NCBI RefSeq assembly: GCF_964656455.1
Contig: NC_135715.1
Span: 82,872,414 to 82,936,413, forward strand
DNA length: 64,000 nucleotides
Source of the DNA: Halichoerus grypus
Taxonomy: Eukaryota; Chordata; Mammalia; Carnivora; Phocidae
Direction of reading: 5' to 3'
The notes beneath the pieces were generated by a model. That model was not told where the DNA came from, made no database searches, and saw only the letters and a list, made by a program, of their open reading frames with translations. This document shows positions 22,624 through 33,596 of this stretch, in pieces. The translations under genes and the position numbers were made by a program. The stretch's first letter is position 1, and every line of letters starts with the position of its first letter.

Positions 22624-22839
22624 TTTTTTTTTTTTAATTTTTTTTTTTTTAAAGATGTTATTTATTTATTTGACAGAGACAGACACAGCCAGAGAGGGAA
22701 CACAAGCAGGGGGAGAGGAAGAGGGAGAAGCAGGCTTCCCGTGGAGCACGGAGCCCGATGCGGGGCTCGATCCCAGGACCCTGGGATCATGACCTGAGCC
22801 GAAGGCAGACGCTTAACAACTGAGCCACCCAGGCGCCCC
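22624..22839 (-). mobile_element. Can-SINE, antisense, in old L1
   Basis: Long T-rich tail complement, AAAGATGTTATTTATTTATT, CAGACACAGCCAGAGAGGGA and head complement GAGCCACCCAGGCGCCCC. The perfect 16-bp TSD AATACTCGATAATTTC lies at 22608-22623 and 22840-22855. The CpG-containing body suggests a fairly young copy. Confidence 0.97.
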
Positions 22840-23372
22840 AATACTCGATAATTTCAAGTGTCCTATCTTTATGTTCACTGACTCTTTCTTCTGTCTGCTT
22901 AACTGTGCAGGTCAACTTCTCTTGTGAATTTTTTATTTCAGTTATTTTATTTTTCAGCTCCATAATTTTGTTTGGATCATTTTTGCAATTTCTATTTCTT
23001 TATTGATATTCTCATTTTGTTTACATATTGCTTTCCTCATTTCCTTTATTTCTTTATCTGTGTTTTCCCTTATCTCAGAGCATATTTAAACCTTTTGTTT
23101 TAGAGTCTTTTTCTAGTAAAATTGGTGCCTGGGCTTCCTCAGGGATAGTTTCTTTCGATTTATTTGTTTCCTTTGAAAGTTACAGTTTTTATGTATGCCT
23201 TGTGATTTGGGGTCAAAATTGGGCATTTGGTTATTATAATGTAGTAATCCTGGAAATCAGATTTCTGCCTTTTCTCGTGTTTTTTTTTTTCTTTTGAGAC
23301 TTTTCCAAATTACTTTCGAAAGTCATATGTGCTTATGAAGTCTCTGTTCTTTTAGCTCATGTTCATTTAATG

Positions 23373-23510
23373 ATTTTTTAATTTTTTAAATTTTAATTCC
23401 AGTATAGTTAATGTACAGTGTTAGTTTTAGGAATACAATATAGTGGTTTAGAAATTCCATACATCACCCAGTGTTCATCATGACAAGTGCACTTTTTAAT
23501 CCCCATAACC
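23373..23510 (-). mobile_element. Very short L1 3'-end insertion, antisense
   Basis: Reverse complement of an L1 3' terminus ('ttttaattccagtatagtta', 'ccatacatcacccagtgttc'). TSD TTCATTTAATG lies at 23362-23372 and 23511-23521. Only about 138 bp of L1 is present, an extreme 5' truncation. Confidence 0.88.
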
Positions 23511-24706
23511 TTCATTTAATGTTTTGACAGAAATATCCTTGAATGCCAAAAGCAAAAATAGACAAACAAACAAAACCATCAAAAATGAAAACAAACAAAA
23601 AAGAAAGAACAACCACCTCTCATAGTCTTTGCAGACTGGCTCTGTGCTGGTGTGGTCCTTCACCAATTAGCTAAACAGGCTCCAAGACTGGAGATTAGCT
23701 CAAGGTAACAGTTTAAGGTCTTCTCAGGTCTTTTCTGTGTGCATGCCTGGGCACACATGGCTTTCTCAGTTCTCCTGCATCTGCAGTTTCTTTTGAATTT
23801 CCTCATTTCCCTAAGCACCTCACCCCAGCTTTTCCTTCAGGCCTTAGATGGTCTACTATATATCTCCACTGAGATTCTCTTGCCCCAGGCACCTTTGAGT
23901 TTGTATTCCACTTGTAGTATTTAAGAGCAGTGCCTGCCGCCTTTCCTGCTTGCATTCTGAGTTATGCAAAACAGAAACAGGTAAATCAATCCTTCAGGTA
24001 CTCCCCAGACAGGTTAGAACAGACAATAATTTGCAGATAATATCTGCTCTTGAAGTGAAGGAACTGACAACTGGGCTGCCACTGCTCTAGATCAAGAGTG
24101 CCACTACACTAGGTTAGGAGTGGGGAAAGGGTCAGTAAAAATACCACAAAACTTACCTACAATTTTAAAGATGGGTTCTCCTTGATTGCTTGATTTACTT
24201 GAATGCTGTAAACTCTTGATTGTTTCCTAGAGCTAAAAAATTGGTTCAGGCAGCTTCTGGTTGGTTTATTTAAATATTATTTATTATTAAAAGTTTATTT
24301 GTAAGGGAACAAAATCTTAGAGCTTTCTAGTTTGCTATTATGCTGACTGATACCACTCATCTGGAATATGACTTGAAAATTATAAAACACTCTGATTTTC
24401 ATTGTCCCTAGTTCCTGGTTTATGCCTTTTTTTTTCATGGGCTCTTTTTCTCCTCTTCATCTTATATAAGTGTCTCTTAGGACTCCTCCATTAGCCTTCT
24501 TCTTATTCTACACACAAAGCCTAGATTATCTCATTCACATGGTCTTATCTACATATTGATGGCTCCCAAATCCATCTCCAGCCCAGATCTCGCTCTTTTA
24601 CATCTGTCTGCCTCCTGGACACTCTACTAACATATACTACAGGCAGGTCAGTCTCAATCTCATTTCTATACTTCCAACTTCAAAATCTACTTCTAGGCAA
24701 CCTTCT

Positions 24707-24971
24707 TCCCTCCCCCCCCCCCCCACCCCAAGGACTTTATTTGGGCAGACCTGGGGACAGGGAGGCTCTGTATCTAAAAGAAGGTGTTGCATCTGCAGCA
24801 CCTTGGTGGTGAAGTGTGGCTTGTGCTGGTGACATAGGACCTGGCAGGGCACTGGGCACTTCATCTTGGAGTCATGGAACTGCTTGACTGTCAGGTGGCA
24901 GCACTTGCTGGCTGCACTCTCCTCCACCTTCATGATCTGGATCTAGTGGGTCCGGGGAAGGTACGAGGCTG
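24707..24971 (-). pseudogene. RPL18A pseudogene: RPL18A processed pseudogene, 5'-truncated
   Basis: RPL18A encodes large-subunit ribosomal protein eL20. On the minus strand the intronless sequence from about 24965 matches the last third of the coding region: an [24 protein letters not shown] block followed by [20 protein letters not shown] and a 3' UTR. It ends in AAATAAAGTCC (the poly(A) signal lies at about 24735-24741). Many substitutions change basic residues to Cys or other types, and the C-terminus runs past the normal end. The parent protein is 176 residues; about 57 correspond here. TSD GGCAACCTTCT (24696-24706) versus GGCAGCCTTCT (24972-24982). The expected A-tail is replaced by a G-rich stretch (C13 on the + strand). 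Not functional. Confidence 0.88.
24712..24724 (+). repeat. (C)13 homopolymer at the pseudogene 3' end
   Basis: Thirteen C residues lie where the complement of the RPL18A poly(A) tail would be expected. On the sense strand of the pseudogene this is a G-run after CTTGGGGT. Confidence 0.95.
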
Positions 24972-25534
24972 GGCAGCCTTCTAACTCATTGTGTCTTCAG
25001 TCTTTCCTCCCTCTAATTGCATCTCCATATGGAAGCCAGAGGTTCTTCCCTTGCTGTCTTTAAGATCAGTCTGAATGCCTTAATCGTGACAATCAAGGGC
25101 CTTTAGCTCTGATTCAGTTGTCTCTTAACACTCTGCCTCTTCCCTGTAACTCCCATTATTCAGCTTTCCCAAACTACATATTCTTCCGGCCTTTTTCATG
25201 ATATATAACCTCTGTTTGGAATGTCTACTTCTTCTCTGGCTGAGAACCTTACCTTAGGAGTTAGTTCAGCTGTTCATATTGGGAAGCCCTATTTGAAGCA
25301 CTCTTATTCTACTGGTGATTCCCTTTATTACATATCACGCTGTATCATCTTTGCTTATTTACTTGACTGTCTTACGTACTACCCTGTAGTCTTCTTGAGA
25401 GCACAGATAATCTTGTTGATGGGAGGAGCCCCCTCATTTGATACACTCTGACAAGAAATAGGAGCAATAAGTGAATGCCTACTGAGTGAGTAAAGGATTC
25501 ATGTACTACCTGACAATTAAGATACCAACTTTAT

Positions 25535-25745
25535 AGAACATTTACTGTGTGGCTTACTATGTGCTTGGTGCATTTATTATCTTTTTTTTAAAGAAGTAGG
25601 TATTATTAGCTCCCCTTTATAACTGTGGAAACTAATCTAAGAGAGTTAAAGCAACTTGCCTAAGATCTGTTGCCCAGCTAACAAGGGATGAAGGACAGAC
25701 TTGGACCCAACTCCAAATGATCCCAATGCCTGTGTCCTTTCAAGG
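25535..25745 (-). mobile_element. MIR SINE, antisense
   Basis: Reverse complement of MIR: CATTTACTGTGTGGCTTACT, 'gtaggtattattagctcc', 'gttaaagcaacttgcctaag' and 'gatcccaatgcctgtgtcc'. Nearly complete but diverged. Confidence 0.8.
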
Positions 25746-26199
25746 TCATCATACTTTTTTACCAAAGTGAAAGTCCAGTGGTTCTTATGTATATATATAT
25801 TTTATTTATAATTTTTAGATATGTATGAATATATCACTCATGGGTTTTGGAGCACAGAATTAGTATGTATTTGGTAGAATAAAATAAATCAGAGTCTAAG
25901 TACAGTGACTCCTAATTTGAGGGTTTTTAGTGCCAAAGTAGGATCTTAAGGACATACTCATTGGTGGAGATAGAGTGCAAAACACATGTCAGTTCCAGCT
26001 TGCACTAAATTTGTGCCCTCAGGAGTAGAAGTGGAACTGTCACAGGAAGAGGGGAGGTGGGGAGTTTCTTGGATGGAGTCCAGCTCAAATGGGTACTTAG
26101 TTCAGAAAACCACGAGCTAGAAAATGGAAGTGAGATGTGCTTTTAATTTCACTTCCCCAGGGTGTCAGGGTTCTTTACAATACCAGATAGGCACTGACT

Positions 26200-26480
26200 T
26201 ACCAAATCATACCATCTTCTCAGAGGGACCCTCCCTGAATACCTTGCATAAAATAGTAACCAGCTTCTCCCACCCCACCCCAGCCACCTACCTATACTTT
26301 GGAACTCTTCATCTCCTTTACTCTTCTTTATTTTCTCCATAACACTTACCCAACACATATTTGTTTATTATCTATCTCTCCCAGTAGAATGTCAGTTCTA
26401 TGGGGCTAGGAGTTTTTATTGTTTTGTTACCCCTGTGTTCTCAGTTCCTGAAACAGTGCTAGGCACCAAATTTTTGTGAA
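26200..26480 (+). mobile_element. L2 relic, sense (donor of a 137-bp duplication)
   Basis: L2 3'-half wording: 'ctccctgaataccttgcata', 'tttctccataacacttaccc', 'ttattatctatctctccca', 'gaatgtcagttctatggggc' and 'ttcctgaaacagtgctaggc'. Positions 26301-26437 were copied to 27645-27781. Confidence 0.8.
26301..26437 (+). repeat. 137-bp direct duplication, source copy
   Basis: From GGAACTCTTCATCTCC to TTACCCCTGTG. It is continuous with L2 sequence on both sides, so it is the source. One mismatch in 137 with the copy 1344 bp downstream. Confidence 0.96.
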
Positions 26481-26643
26481 AAGACCACTGTGGTGTTTGT
26501 TGTCTTGTGTGAGGATCAGCCCTGAGCCTGGTGCAATGAGGGCCTCAGGGGGAGAAGATGATGTTCCTATTCTCAGGAAATTGGCTAAAGAATGGAACTG
26601 TTCAGAAACTCAGAGTGAATTTTACTCTCCTTATAAGATAATA

Positions 26644-26842
26644 TGGGGGCTGGCAAACATTTCCTTTTATGAGTGAGATTGTAAATATTTTTAGGCCTTG
26701 TGGGCAATGTAAGGTCTCTGTCACATGTTCTTCATTTTTTTATAACCCTTTACAAATATAAAAGACATTCTTAGCTTGTAGGCTGTACCAAAACAGATCA
26801 TGTGCTAGATTTGGCCTATAGGCCATAGTTTGCTGACCCTTG
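26644..26842 (+). mobile_element. hAT-Charlie-type (MER1-like) DNA transposon
   Basis: Left end GGGGGCTGGCAAAC and right end 'gccatagtttgctgaccctt' are imperfect inverted termini. The internal words 'tttttaggccttgtgggc' and 'gctagatttggcctatagg' fit a MER1-like element. An 8-bp TSD AGATAATA lies at 26636-26643 and 26843-26850, the length expected for hAT transposases. Non-autonomous, no ORF. Confidence 0.88.
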
Positions 26843-27269
26843 AGATAATAAATTAACCTATTACTCTCTCATGGATCATGGAAGAAGACATGATACTCCT
26901 GGCTCAGAGTCGAAGGACTTCATTACTCATGGCACAGCAAGCTGGAACAGCATGATGTCTGTGGGAGTTCTTGCCCCCCAAATCCTATGGGGTCAATACA
27001 GGGAGCCCAAGTGGGTACTTTGCAAGCAGTGAATTTGTGTCACAACTGAGGATCACTGAGCATGGGCAGTCACTTCCTTTATGCCAAGCCTACTCTTTGT
27101 CCTGGAAGGAGACATTATTCCATCTCTTGGGTTGCTTGCTACAACTATAACCCTGAGAAATGAGATGGATTATTCTTGGATTACCCAGTAAATATGTGCA
27201 AAGATTGCTTAGGGCCTATTGTGGATTGACTCAATAATGTTTTCATTCCTTTGTGTTTCAGTTGAATTG

Positions 27270-27640
27270 AAGAGAATTTAGTAGGTGCCAGGAAATATAC
27301 CTGGGACTGGGACAAATGATACAAAGAGAAATAAAACATCGTCCCCATCCTCAGGGAGCTCACAGGCTGTTAACAACCATAATGTATTAAGTGTTCACAG
27401 CAAAAGCATAAACACTGATCTGGCAATAGGTGCATTGTAACCTTTTGGGCATCTTGAGAACACATAAGAGAGAAAGTAGTTTTAGAGTGGGACATTAAAA
27501 GATGCTCAGGTGAGACAGCGTAGGAGTGAAAGGAATTTTCAGGTAGAGGATACAGCTCGGACAAAGGTACAGAGGTATGTTGAGCAATGCTGAATAGTTG
27601 GGTGTTGCCAAAGTATAGTCAATGGGGAGTGAGGTAGGGA
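27270..27640. mobile_element. Ancient repeat-like relic, family not assigned
   Basis: Words such as 'cccatcctcagggagctcac' and 'aggtagaggatacagctcgg' resemble a widespread ancient mammalian repeat seen again at 47440-48530 and 55708-56120. Possibly L2-age. No coding capacity. Confidence 0.4.
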
Positions 27641-27850
27641 GTGAGGAACTCTTCATCTCCTTTACTCTTCTTTATTTTCTCCATAACACTTACCCAACAC
27701 ATATTTGTTTATTATCTATCTCTCCCATTAGAATGTCAGTTCTATGGGGCTAGGAGTTTTTATTGTTTTGTTACCCCTGTGAGGTAGGGAGGTCAATGGG
27801 GAGGTGGGATCCAGCCAGGTGAGGTCAATGGGGAGTGAGGTAGGGAGAGA
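27619..27850 (+). repeat. Short purine-rich direct repeats around the inserted copy
   Basis: GTCAATGGGGAGTGAGGTAG occurs at about 27619 and again at about 27824, with a partial copy GGTCAATGGGGAGGTGG near 27791. The repeats flank the 137-bp insert. Confidence 0.85.
27645..27781 (+). repeat. 137-bp direct duplication, inserted copy
   Basis: A copy of 26301-26437 with one mismatch (CCCATTAG versus CCCAGTAG). It interrupts a locally repeated GAGGTAGGGA motif, which appears both before (27631-27640) and directly after (27781-27790) the insert. There is no A-tail. Confidence 0.95.
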
Positions 27851-27884
27851 AGGAATGAGGGAGGAAATTAGCATTTTCCAAGAG

Positions 27885-28140
27885 TTAGTTACTTGGATAC
27901 ATTAACTTATCTAATCCTCATAGCCTATCAGGTAAGATTGAGCACATACTGTGTGCAGAGTTTCTTAGGCTTTGAATACACTATCACATTTACTCCTCAT
28001 AACTTCCTGAATGGCCTTTTGGAAAATGAGAGACCTGAGACTTACTAACTTGTTCAAGGTCATGGCTGGTGGCACATCTGGGATTTGAATCTGGATTGGC
28101 TGGATCCCACAACCTGTGCTCTTCAGCACAACCCTCTGTT
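27885..28140 (-). mobile_element. MIR SINE, antisense
   Basis: Reverse complement of MIR: 'actatcacatttactcctca', 'gagacctgagacttactaac', 'ttgttcaaggtcatggctgg', 'gggatttgaatctggattgg'. Two overlapping MIR copies are possible, because the 5' words 'attaacttatctaatcctca' occur twice in slightly different form. Confidence 0.75.
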
Positions 28141-28519
28141 GCCTCAGAAACTAAAGCTCTGGAAGAAGAATATATATGTTTCCAAGTTTATCCAGAAATT
28201 GTGAAACATTGATGGTAGAACTAGGATTTGTACCTATTTATCTGCCTGCAAAACTAGTCCTGCCTTAGATTATGGGGTCCTTTGTGCCAATAAGGTTCCA
28301 CATAATTGAAGGAATTAACTAACAATGGAAGGTAATAGCTTGAATCAGAGATTGGAAAGCAGACTAGTAACAGTACTGTATGGTGACTAACATAACATAA
28401 TTAAAAAAAAAAAAAGAAAAAGAAAGAAGTGAAAGAAAACCCCAACCCCAACCCCCCTTCCATTTGTGTTAGCTATTCTCAGGTCCTTCCAAGAAAAGGT
28501 ACATGTTCTACCAGTGGAA

Positions 28520-28705
28520 GGCAACACAGCAAAGCAGTCAAGAACATAGGCTTTATGACATGAGCAGCTCAGCTTCACTGAATAGCTGTGGAAAATTAGG
28601 CAAATTGCTTACTTGCTCCAATTCTCATTTTCCTCCTTTGAAAAATGAATTGTGAAGGTGAAATAAGATAGTATTTTTAAAGCACTAAACACAGAGCTTG
28701 ATACA
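28520..28705 (+). mobile_element. MIR SINE, sense
   Basis: Core words 'cagtcaagaacataggcttt', 'gaatagctgtggaaaattag', 'ttgaaaaatgaattgtgaag' and 'agcactaaacacagagcttg' follow sense MIR order. Confidence 0.75.
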
Positions 28706-28941
28706 AAGGATTGTCTAGAAGGATTTTGGAATTGCCAAAAATTAGGACAAGATTGGCATTGGGGAGAGTTGATGGTGAGTTAGAAACCAAAATCTGAACA
28801 TATTATGAGCAACTATGTGCCAGCAAATTAGATAACCTGGAAGAAATGGATGCATTCCTAGAGATGTATAAACTACCAAAACTGAACCAGGAAGAAATAG
28901 AAAACCTGGACAGACCTATAACCACTAAGGAAATTGAAGCA

Positions 28942-29154
28942 GGGCGCCTGGGTGGCTCAGTTGGTTAAGCGACTGCCTTCGGCTCAGGTCATGGTCCTGG
29001 AGTCCCAGGATCGAGTCCCACATCAGGCTCCCTGCTCAGCAGGGAGTCTGCTTCTCCCTCTGACCCTCCTCCCTCTCATGCTCTCGTCTCTCGTTCTCTC
29101 TCTCTCAAATAAATAAATAAAATCTTTAAAAAAAAATAAAAAATAAAAAATAAA
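28942..29154 (+). mobile_element. Can-SINE inside L1 ORF2 remnant
   Basis: Head GGGCGCCTGGGTGGCTCAGT, body 'atggtcctggagtcccagga' and 'ctgaccctcctccctctcat', with a long AAATAAAA-type tail. The 16-bp TSD TAAGGAAATTGAAGCA is perfect (28926-28941 and 29155-29170), and the L1 reading resumes exactly. Confidence 0.98.
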
Positions 29155-29563
29155 TAAGGAAATTGAAGCAGTAATCAAAAATCTCCCAAAAAACAAAAGC
29201 CCAGGGCCAGATGGCTTCCAACGGGAATTCCACCAAACATTTAAAGAAGAATTAATACCTATACTTCTGAAACTGTTCCAAAAAATAGAAATGGAAGGAA
29301 AACTTCCAAACTCGTTTTATGAGGCCACCATTACCTTGATCCCAAAACCAGACAAAGACCCCATCAAAAAGGAGAATTACAGACCAATATCCCTGATGAA
29401 CATGGATGCAAAAATTCTCACTAAAATACTAGCCAATAGGATCCAACAATACATTAAAGGATTATTCACCACGACCAAGTGGGATTTATTCCTGGGCTGC
29501 AAGGTTGGTTCAACATCTGCAAATCAATCAATGTGATACAATACATTAATAAAAGAAAGAACA

Positions 29564-29759
29564 GGGGCGCCTGGGTAGCTCAGTCGTTAAGTGTCTGCCT
29601 TCAGCTCAGGTCATGATCCCAGGGTCCTGGGTACGAGCCCCACATCGGGCTCCCTGCTTGGCGGGAAGCCAGCTTCTCCCTCTCCCCTTCCCCCTGCTTC
29701 TGTTCCCTCTCTCGCTGTGTCTCTCTCTGTCAAATAAATAAATAAAATCTTTAAAAAAA
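29564..29759 (+). mobile_element. Can-SINE inside L1 ORF2 remnant (second)
   Basis: Head GGGGCGCCTGGGTAGCTCAG, body 'gatcccagggtcctgggtac' and 'ctgcttctgttccctctctc'. The perfect 16-bp TSD AATAAAAGAAAGAACA lies at 29548-29563 and 29760-29775. It belongs to the other subfamily than the SINE 400 bp upstream. Confidence 0.98.
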
Positions 29760-32275
29760 AATAAAAGAAAGAACAAGAATCATATGATCCTCTCAATAGA
29801 TGCAGAAAAAGCATTTGACAAAGTACAGCATCCTTTCTTGATCAAAACTCTTCAGAGTATAGGGATAGAGGGTACATACCTCAATATCATAAAAGCCATC
29901 TATGAAAAACCCACAGCAAATATCATTCTCAATGAGGAAAAACTGAGACCTTTCCCCCTAAGGTCAGGAACACCGCAGGGATGTCCACTATCACCACTGC
30001 TATTCAACATAGTATTAGAAGTCCTAGCCACAGCAATCAAACAACAAAAAGAAATGAAAGGCATCTGAATCAGCAAAGAAGAAGTCAAACTCTCACTCTT
30101 TGCAGATGATATGATATTTTATGTGGAAAACCCAAAGACTCCACCCCAAAACTGCTAGAACTCATACAGGAATTCAGTAAAGTGGCAGGATATAAAATCA
30201 ATGCACAGAAATCAGTGGCATTCCTATACAACAACAACAAGACAGAAGAAAGAGAAATGAAGGAGTCGATCCCATTTACAGTGCACCCAAAACCATAAGA
30301 TACCTAGGAATAAATCTAACCAAAGAGGCAAAGAATCTGTACTCAGAAAACTATAAAATCCTGATGAAAGAAATTGAGGAAGACACAAAGAAATGGAAAA
30401 ACGTTCCATGCTCATGGATTGGAACAACAAATATCGTGAAGATGTCAAAGCTACCTAGAGCAATCTACACATTGAATGCAATCCCTATCAAAATACCATC
30501 CACTTTTTTCAAAGGAATGGAACAAATAATCCTAAAATTTGTATGGAACCAGAAAAGACCCCGAATAGCCAGAGGAATATTGAAAAAGAAAAGCAAAGCT
30601 GCTGGCATCACAATTCCGGACTTCAAGCTCTATTACAAAGCTGTCATCATCAAGACAGTATGGTACTGGCACAAAAACAGACACATAGATCAATGGAACA
30701 GAATAGAGAATCCAGAAATGGACCCTCAACTCTATGGTCAACTAATCTTTGACAAAGCAGGAAAGAATGTCCAATGGAAAAAAGACAGTCTCTTCAACAA
30801 ATGGTGTTGGGAAAATTGGACAGCCACATGCAGAAGAATAAACCTGGACCACTTCCTTACACCACACACAAAAATAGACTCAAAATGGTTGAAAGACCTA
30901 AATGTGAGACAGGAGTCCATCAACATCCTAAAGGAGAACACAGGCAGCAACCTCTTTGACCTCAGCCGCAGCAACTTCTTCCTAGAAACATCGCCAAAGG
31001 CAAGGGAAGCAAGGGCAAAAATGAACTATTGGGACTTCATCAAGATAAAAAGCTTTTGCACAGCAAAGGAAACAGTCAACAAAACCAAAAGAGAACCGAC
31101 AGAATGGGAGAAGATACTTGCAAATGACATATCAGATAAAAGGCTAGTATCCAAAATCGATAAAGAACTTATCAAACTCAACACCCAAAGAACAAATGAT
31201 CCAATCAAGAAATGGGCAGAAGAACAGACATTTTTCCAAAGAAGACTTCCAAATGGCCAACAGACACATGAAAAAGTGCTCAACATCACTCGGCATTGGG
31301 GTAATCCAAATCAAAACCTCAATGAGGTACCACCTCACACCAGTCAGAATGGCTAAAATTAACAAGTCAGGAAACGACAGATGTTGGCAGGGATGCAGAG
31401 AAAGGGGAACCTTCCTACACTGTTGGTGGGAATGCAAGCTGGTGCAGCCACTCTGGAAAACAGTATGGAGGTTCCTCAAAAAGTTGAAAATAGAGATACC
31501 CTACAACCCAGCAATTGCAGTACTGGGTATTTACCCCAAAGATACAAATGTAGTGATCTGAAGGGGTACGTGCACCCCGATGTTTATAGCAACAATGTCC
31601 ACAATAGCCAAACTATGGAAAGAGCCAAGATGTCCATCGACAGATGAATGGATAAAGAAGATTTGGTGTATATATATATACAATGGAATATTATGCAGCC
31701 ATCAAAAGGAATGAAATCTTGCCATTTGCAACAATGTGGATGGAACTGGAGTGTATTATGCTGAGCGAAATAAGTCAGAGAAAGACATGTATCATACGAT
31801 CTCACTGATATGAGAAATTCTTAATCTCAGGAAACAAACTGAGGTTTGCTGGAGTGGTGGGGGGTGGGAGGGATGGGGTGGCTGGGTGATAGACATTGGG
31901 GAGGGTATGTGCTATGGTGAGCACTGTGAATTGTGTAAGACTGTTGAATCACAGATCTGTACCTCTGAAACAAGTAATACATTATATGTTTAAAAAAAAA
32001 AAGAAGATAGCAGGAAGGGAAAAAGGAAGGGAGGGAAATCAGAGGGGGAGATGAACCATGAGAGACTATGGACTCTGAAAAACAAACTGAGGGTTCTAGA
32101 GGGGAGGGGAGTGGGGGGATGGGTTAGCCTGGTGATGGGTATTAAAGAGGGCACATACTGAATGGAGCACTGGGTGTTATATGCAAACAATGAATCATGG
32201 AACACTACATCAAAAACTAATGATGTAATGTATGGTGATTAATATAACATAATAAAATAAAATTTAAAAAAAACA

Positions 32276-33580
32276 ACTAAGAGACTACAGTTGTGCACAA
32301 GTTGTCTTTGGAAGCTATCCTCTTCCCCAGGGTTTTTACTATAGCGAATGCTACAGAGATTCTGAAGGAAAAGTAAGTGTGAGCCAGAGTCTCTACACTT
32401 GGAGGGTGGCCCTTGAGTGTGGGTAAGTTGGATATAAGGAGGAAGCAGTGATGCGGAGTGCAGGTGGTAAGGGTCTGGATGGGGAGAGTCTGCGTGGAGC
32501 AAGTGTGCTGTAAGAGAGCTACCTGGGCCAAAAGGGTTGGTTTGAGGCCAAGCCTGAGCTAGCTGGCAAAAGAAATACCTCCTTCTTTGCTCTGTCTGGG
32601 TGGCTGGTACACAGGCAGGATTCATGGGAGTCAAGAGTGACTAGGGTGGAAGGGTCAAAGAAAGCATTTTGAGCTGAATATAGAGAATGGTCAGTGAGAA
32701 GGAGAGCTCACTGCCCAGCCCAGAGAGGAGATCATTCATGACAGAATGGGCTGAGGTAGCAAGTGGTTAGACCAGGCCTTATGAGGAGAGGGTCGTCCCC
32801 TCATCCTCAGTCCTCATCCTGCTTCTTGCCCTTAGGTCTGCAGTCCAAACACTGCCCCTGCTCCCAGAGGCTTCCAACTCTTAGGCTAAATGCCACTGAT
32901 GCAGATCAAGGAGATGGTGACTTCACATGCATCCTCTCCCACAGGTATTCACATTTTAAAAGAAGACAAATAGAAAATTAAATTTCTGCTGGTGCAGCCA
33001 AGAGGGCCATGTCCCTCAGGAGCATGGGGGAGCAATCACCCTGATTTCTCAGGTTGCACTGCATGGAGCAGCTCCTCCTCCACCCACATTATTTGCCATG
33101 GCCCCCAGGGTGGCGCTGGGGGTCTTACATAGGGCTAGACATCCTACCTAGGAATTTTGCTTTTCTGTATTTTAGTTTCTGTTTTATTTTATTTTTGCCT
33201 TGCTTTAAAAGATTTGGCTTCCCTTTTCAGCCCAAGGTTTCATTAGCTAACTGCCCTTCACCCCAACTAGGTGGTCACACTTCTTTTATTCCCTCTCTAC
33301 CTCCAACCCGAAGAGTCATTTTCCAGGATACCATTGAAAAACTGAGATCTTTCAAGAGAAAGATGTTAGAACCTTTATGTTCTTCCTGATGGCAGTCTGT
33401 ACCCTCAATTAGAATTGCCTGTTGCATATCTGTCTTCCCTATAAGATTTGAGTGAGATTTCAGGGTTGAATTGACTGAATGGGATTTCAGAAATCTCATT
33501 AATTTTTGTATTATCAATGTCTAGGACATTGTAGGCAGCTGGTATTTGTTGAACTGAAATGAGGCAGATACAGGGCTTAG
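32276..33580. other. Non-repetitive sequence, no supported gene
   Basis: Overlapping ORFs of 70-131 codons occur on both strands but none has a recognised domain. At 33100-33120 'cagggtggcgctgggg' is a poor CTCF-like match (three mismatches). No repeat was recognised. Confidence 0.4.
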
Positions 33581-33596
33581 GAAGGAGGTTTATGGG

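Larger units (their letters stand above)
16310..24345 (-). mobile_element. Old near full-length L1, antisense, with nested insertions
   Basis: The + strand runs from ORF2 3' end (about 16340) through RT (about 17900-18600), EN (about 20600-21500), ORF1 (about 22100-22950) to 5' UTR (about 23000-24345). It is interrupted by a SINE (18620-18804), a Tigger-like element with an L1 inside (19061-20599), a SINE (20664-20835), a SINE (22624-22839) and an L1 3' fragment (23373-23510). All coding frames are broken. Local sequence such as 'ctctattctgttccattg' and 'tcctttcactctag' is typical of old mammalian L1. Confidence 0.75.
24420..25510 (+). mobile_element. L2 relic, sense, split by RPL18A pseudogene
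   Basis: L2 wording is visible before the pseudogene ('attgatggctcccaaatcca', 'tctccagcccagatctcgc') and after it ('tgtctacttcttctctggct', 'cttgagagcacagataatc', 'aataagtgaatgcctactga'). L2 is an ancient CR1-clade LINE. The copy is old, non-coding and interrupted at 24707-24971. Confidence 0.75.
28793..31800 (+). pseudogene. L1 ORF2 remnant, 5'-truncated and SINE-disrupted
   Basis: Encodes the pre-RT, RT and C-terminal parts of ORF2. Readable blocks include a fingers/palm part at 29291-29536 ([20 protein letters not shown]), 29784-30068 ([20 protein letters not shown]) and an uninterrupted 330-codon stretch at 30364-31356 ([19 protein letters not shown]). The FADD motif is present near 30100 but sits after an in-frame stop. 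In the GTRQGCP motif, CGG-type Arg is replaced by Pro (GTPQGCP). Two SINEs at 28942-29154 and 29564-29759, plus frameshifts, make it inactive. Confidence 0.9.
28793..32275 (+). mobile_element. Carnivore L1, sense, 5'-truncated, with two SINEs
   Basis: Starts abruptly inside ORF2 at GAACATATTATGAGCAAC and continues through RT, C-terminal region and the full 3' UTR ('gatgaaccatgagagactat', 'gagcactgggtgttatatgc') to an AT-rich tail at about 32270. Without its SINEs it is about 3.1 kb. It is closely similar to the young element at 48549-55690. No convincing TSD was found. Confidence 0.93.

Noticed and set aside
33100..33125. CTCF-like GGGTGGCGCTGG
   Set aside because: At least three mismatches to the core consensus when aligned without gaps.
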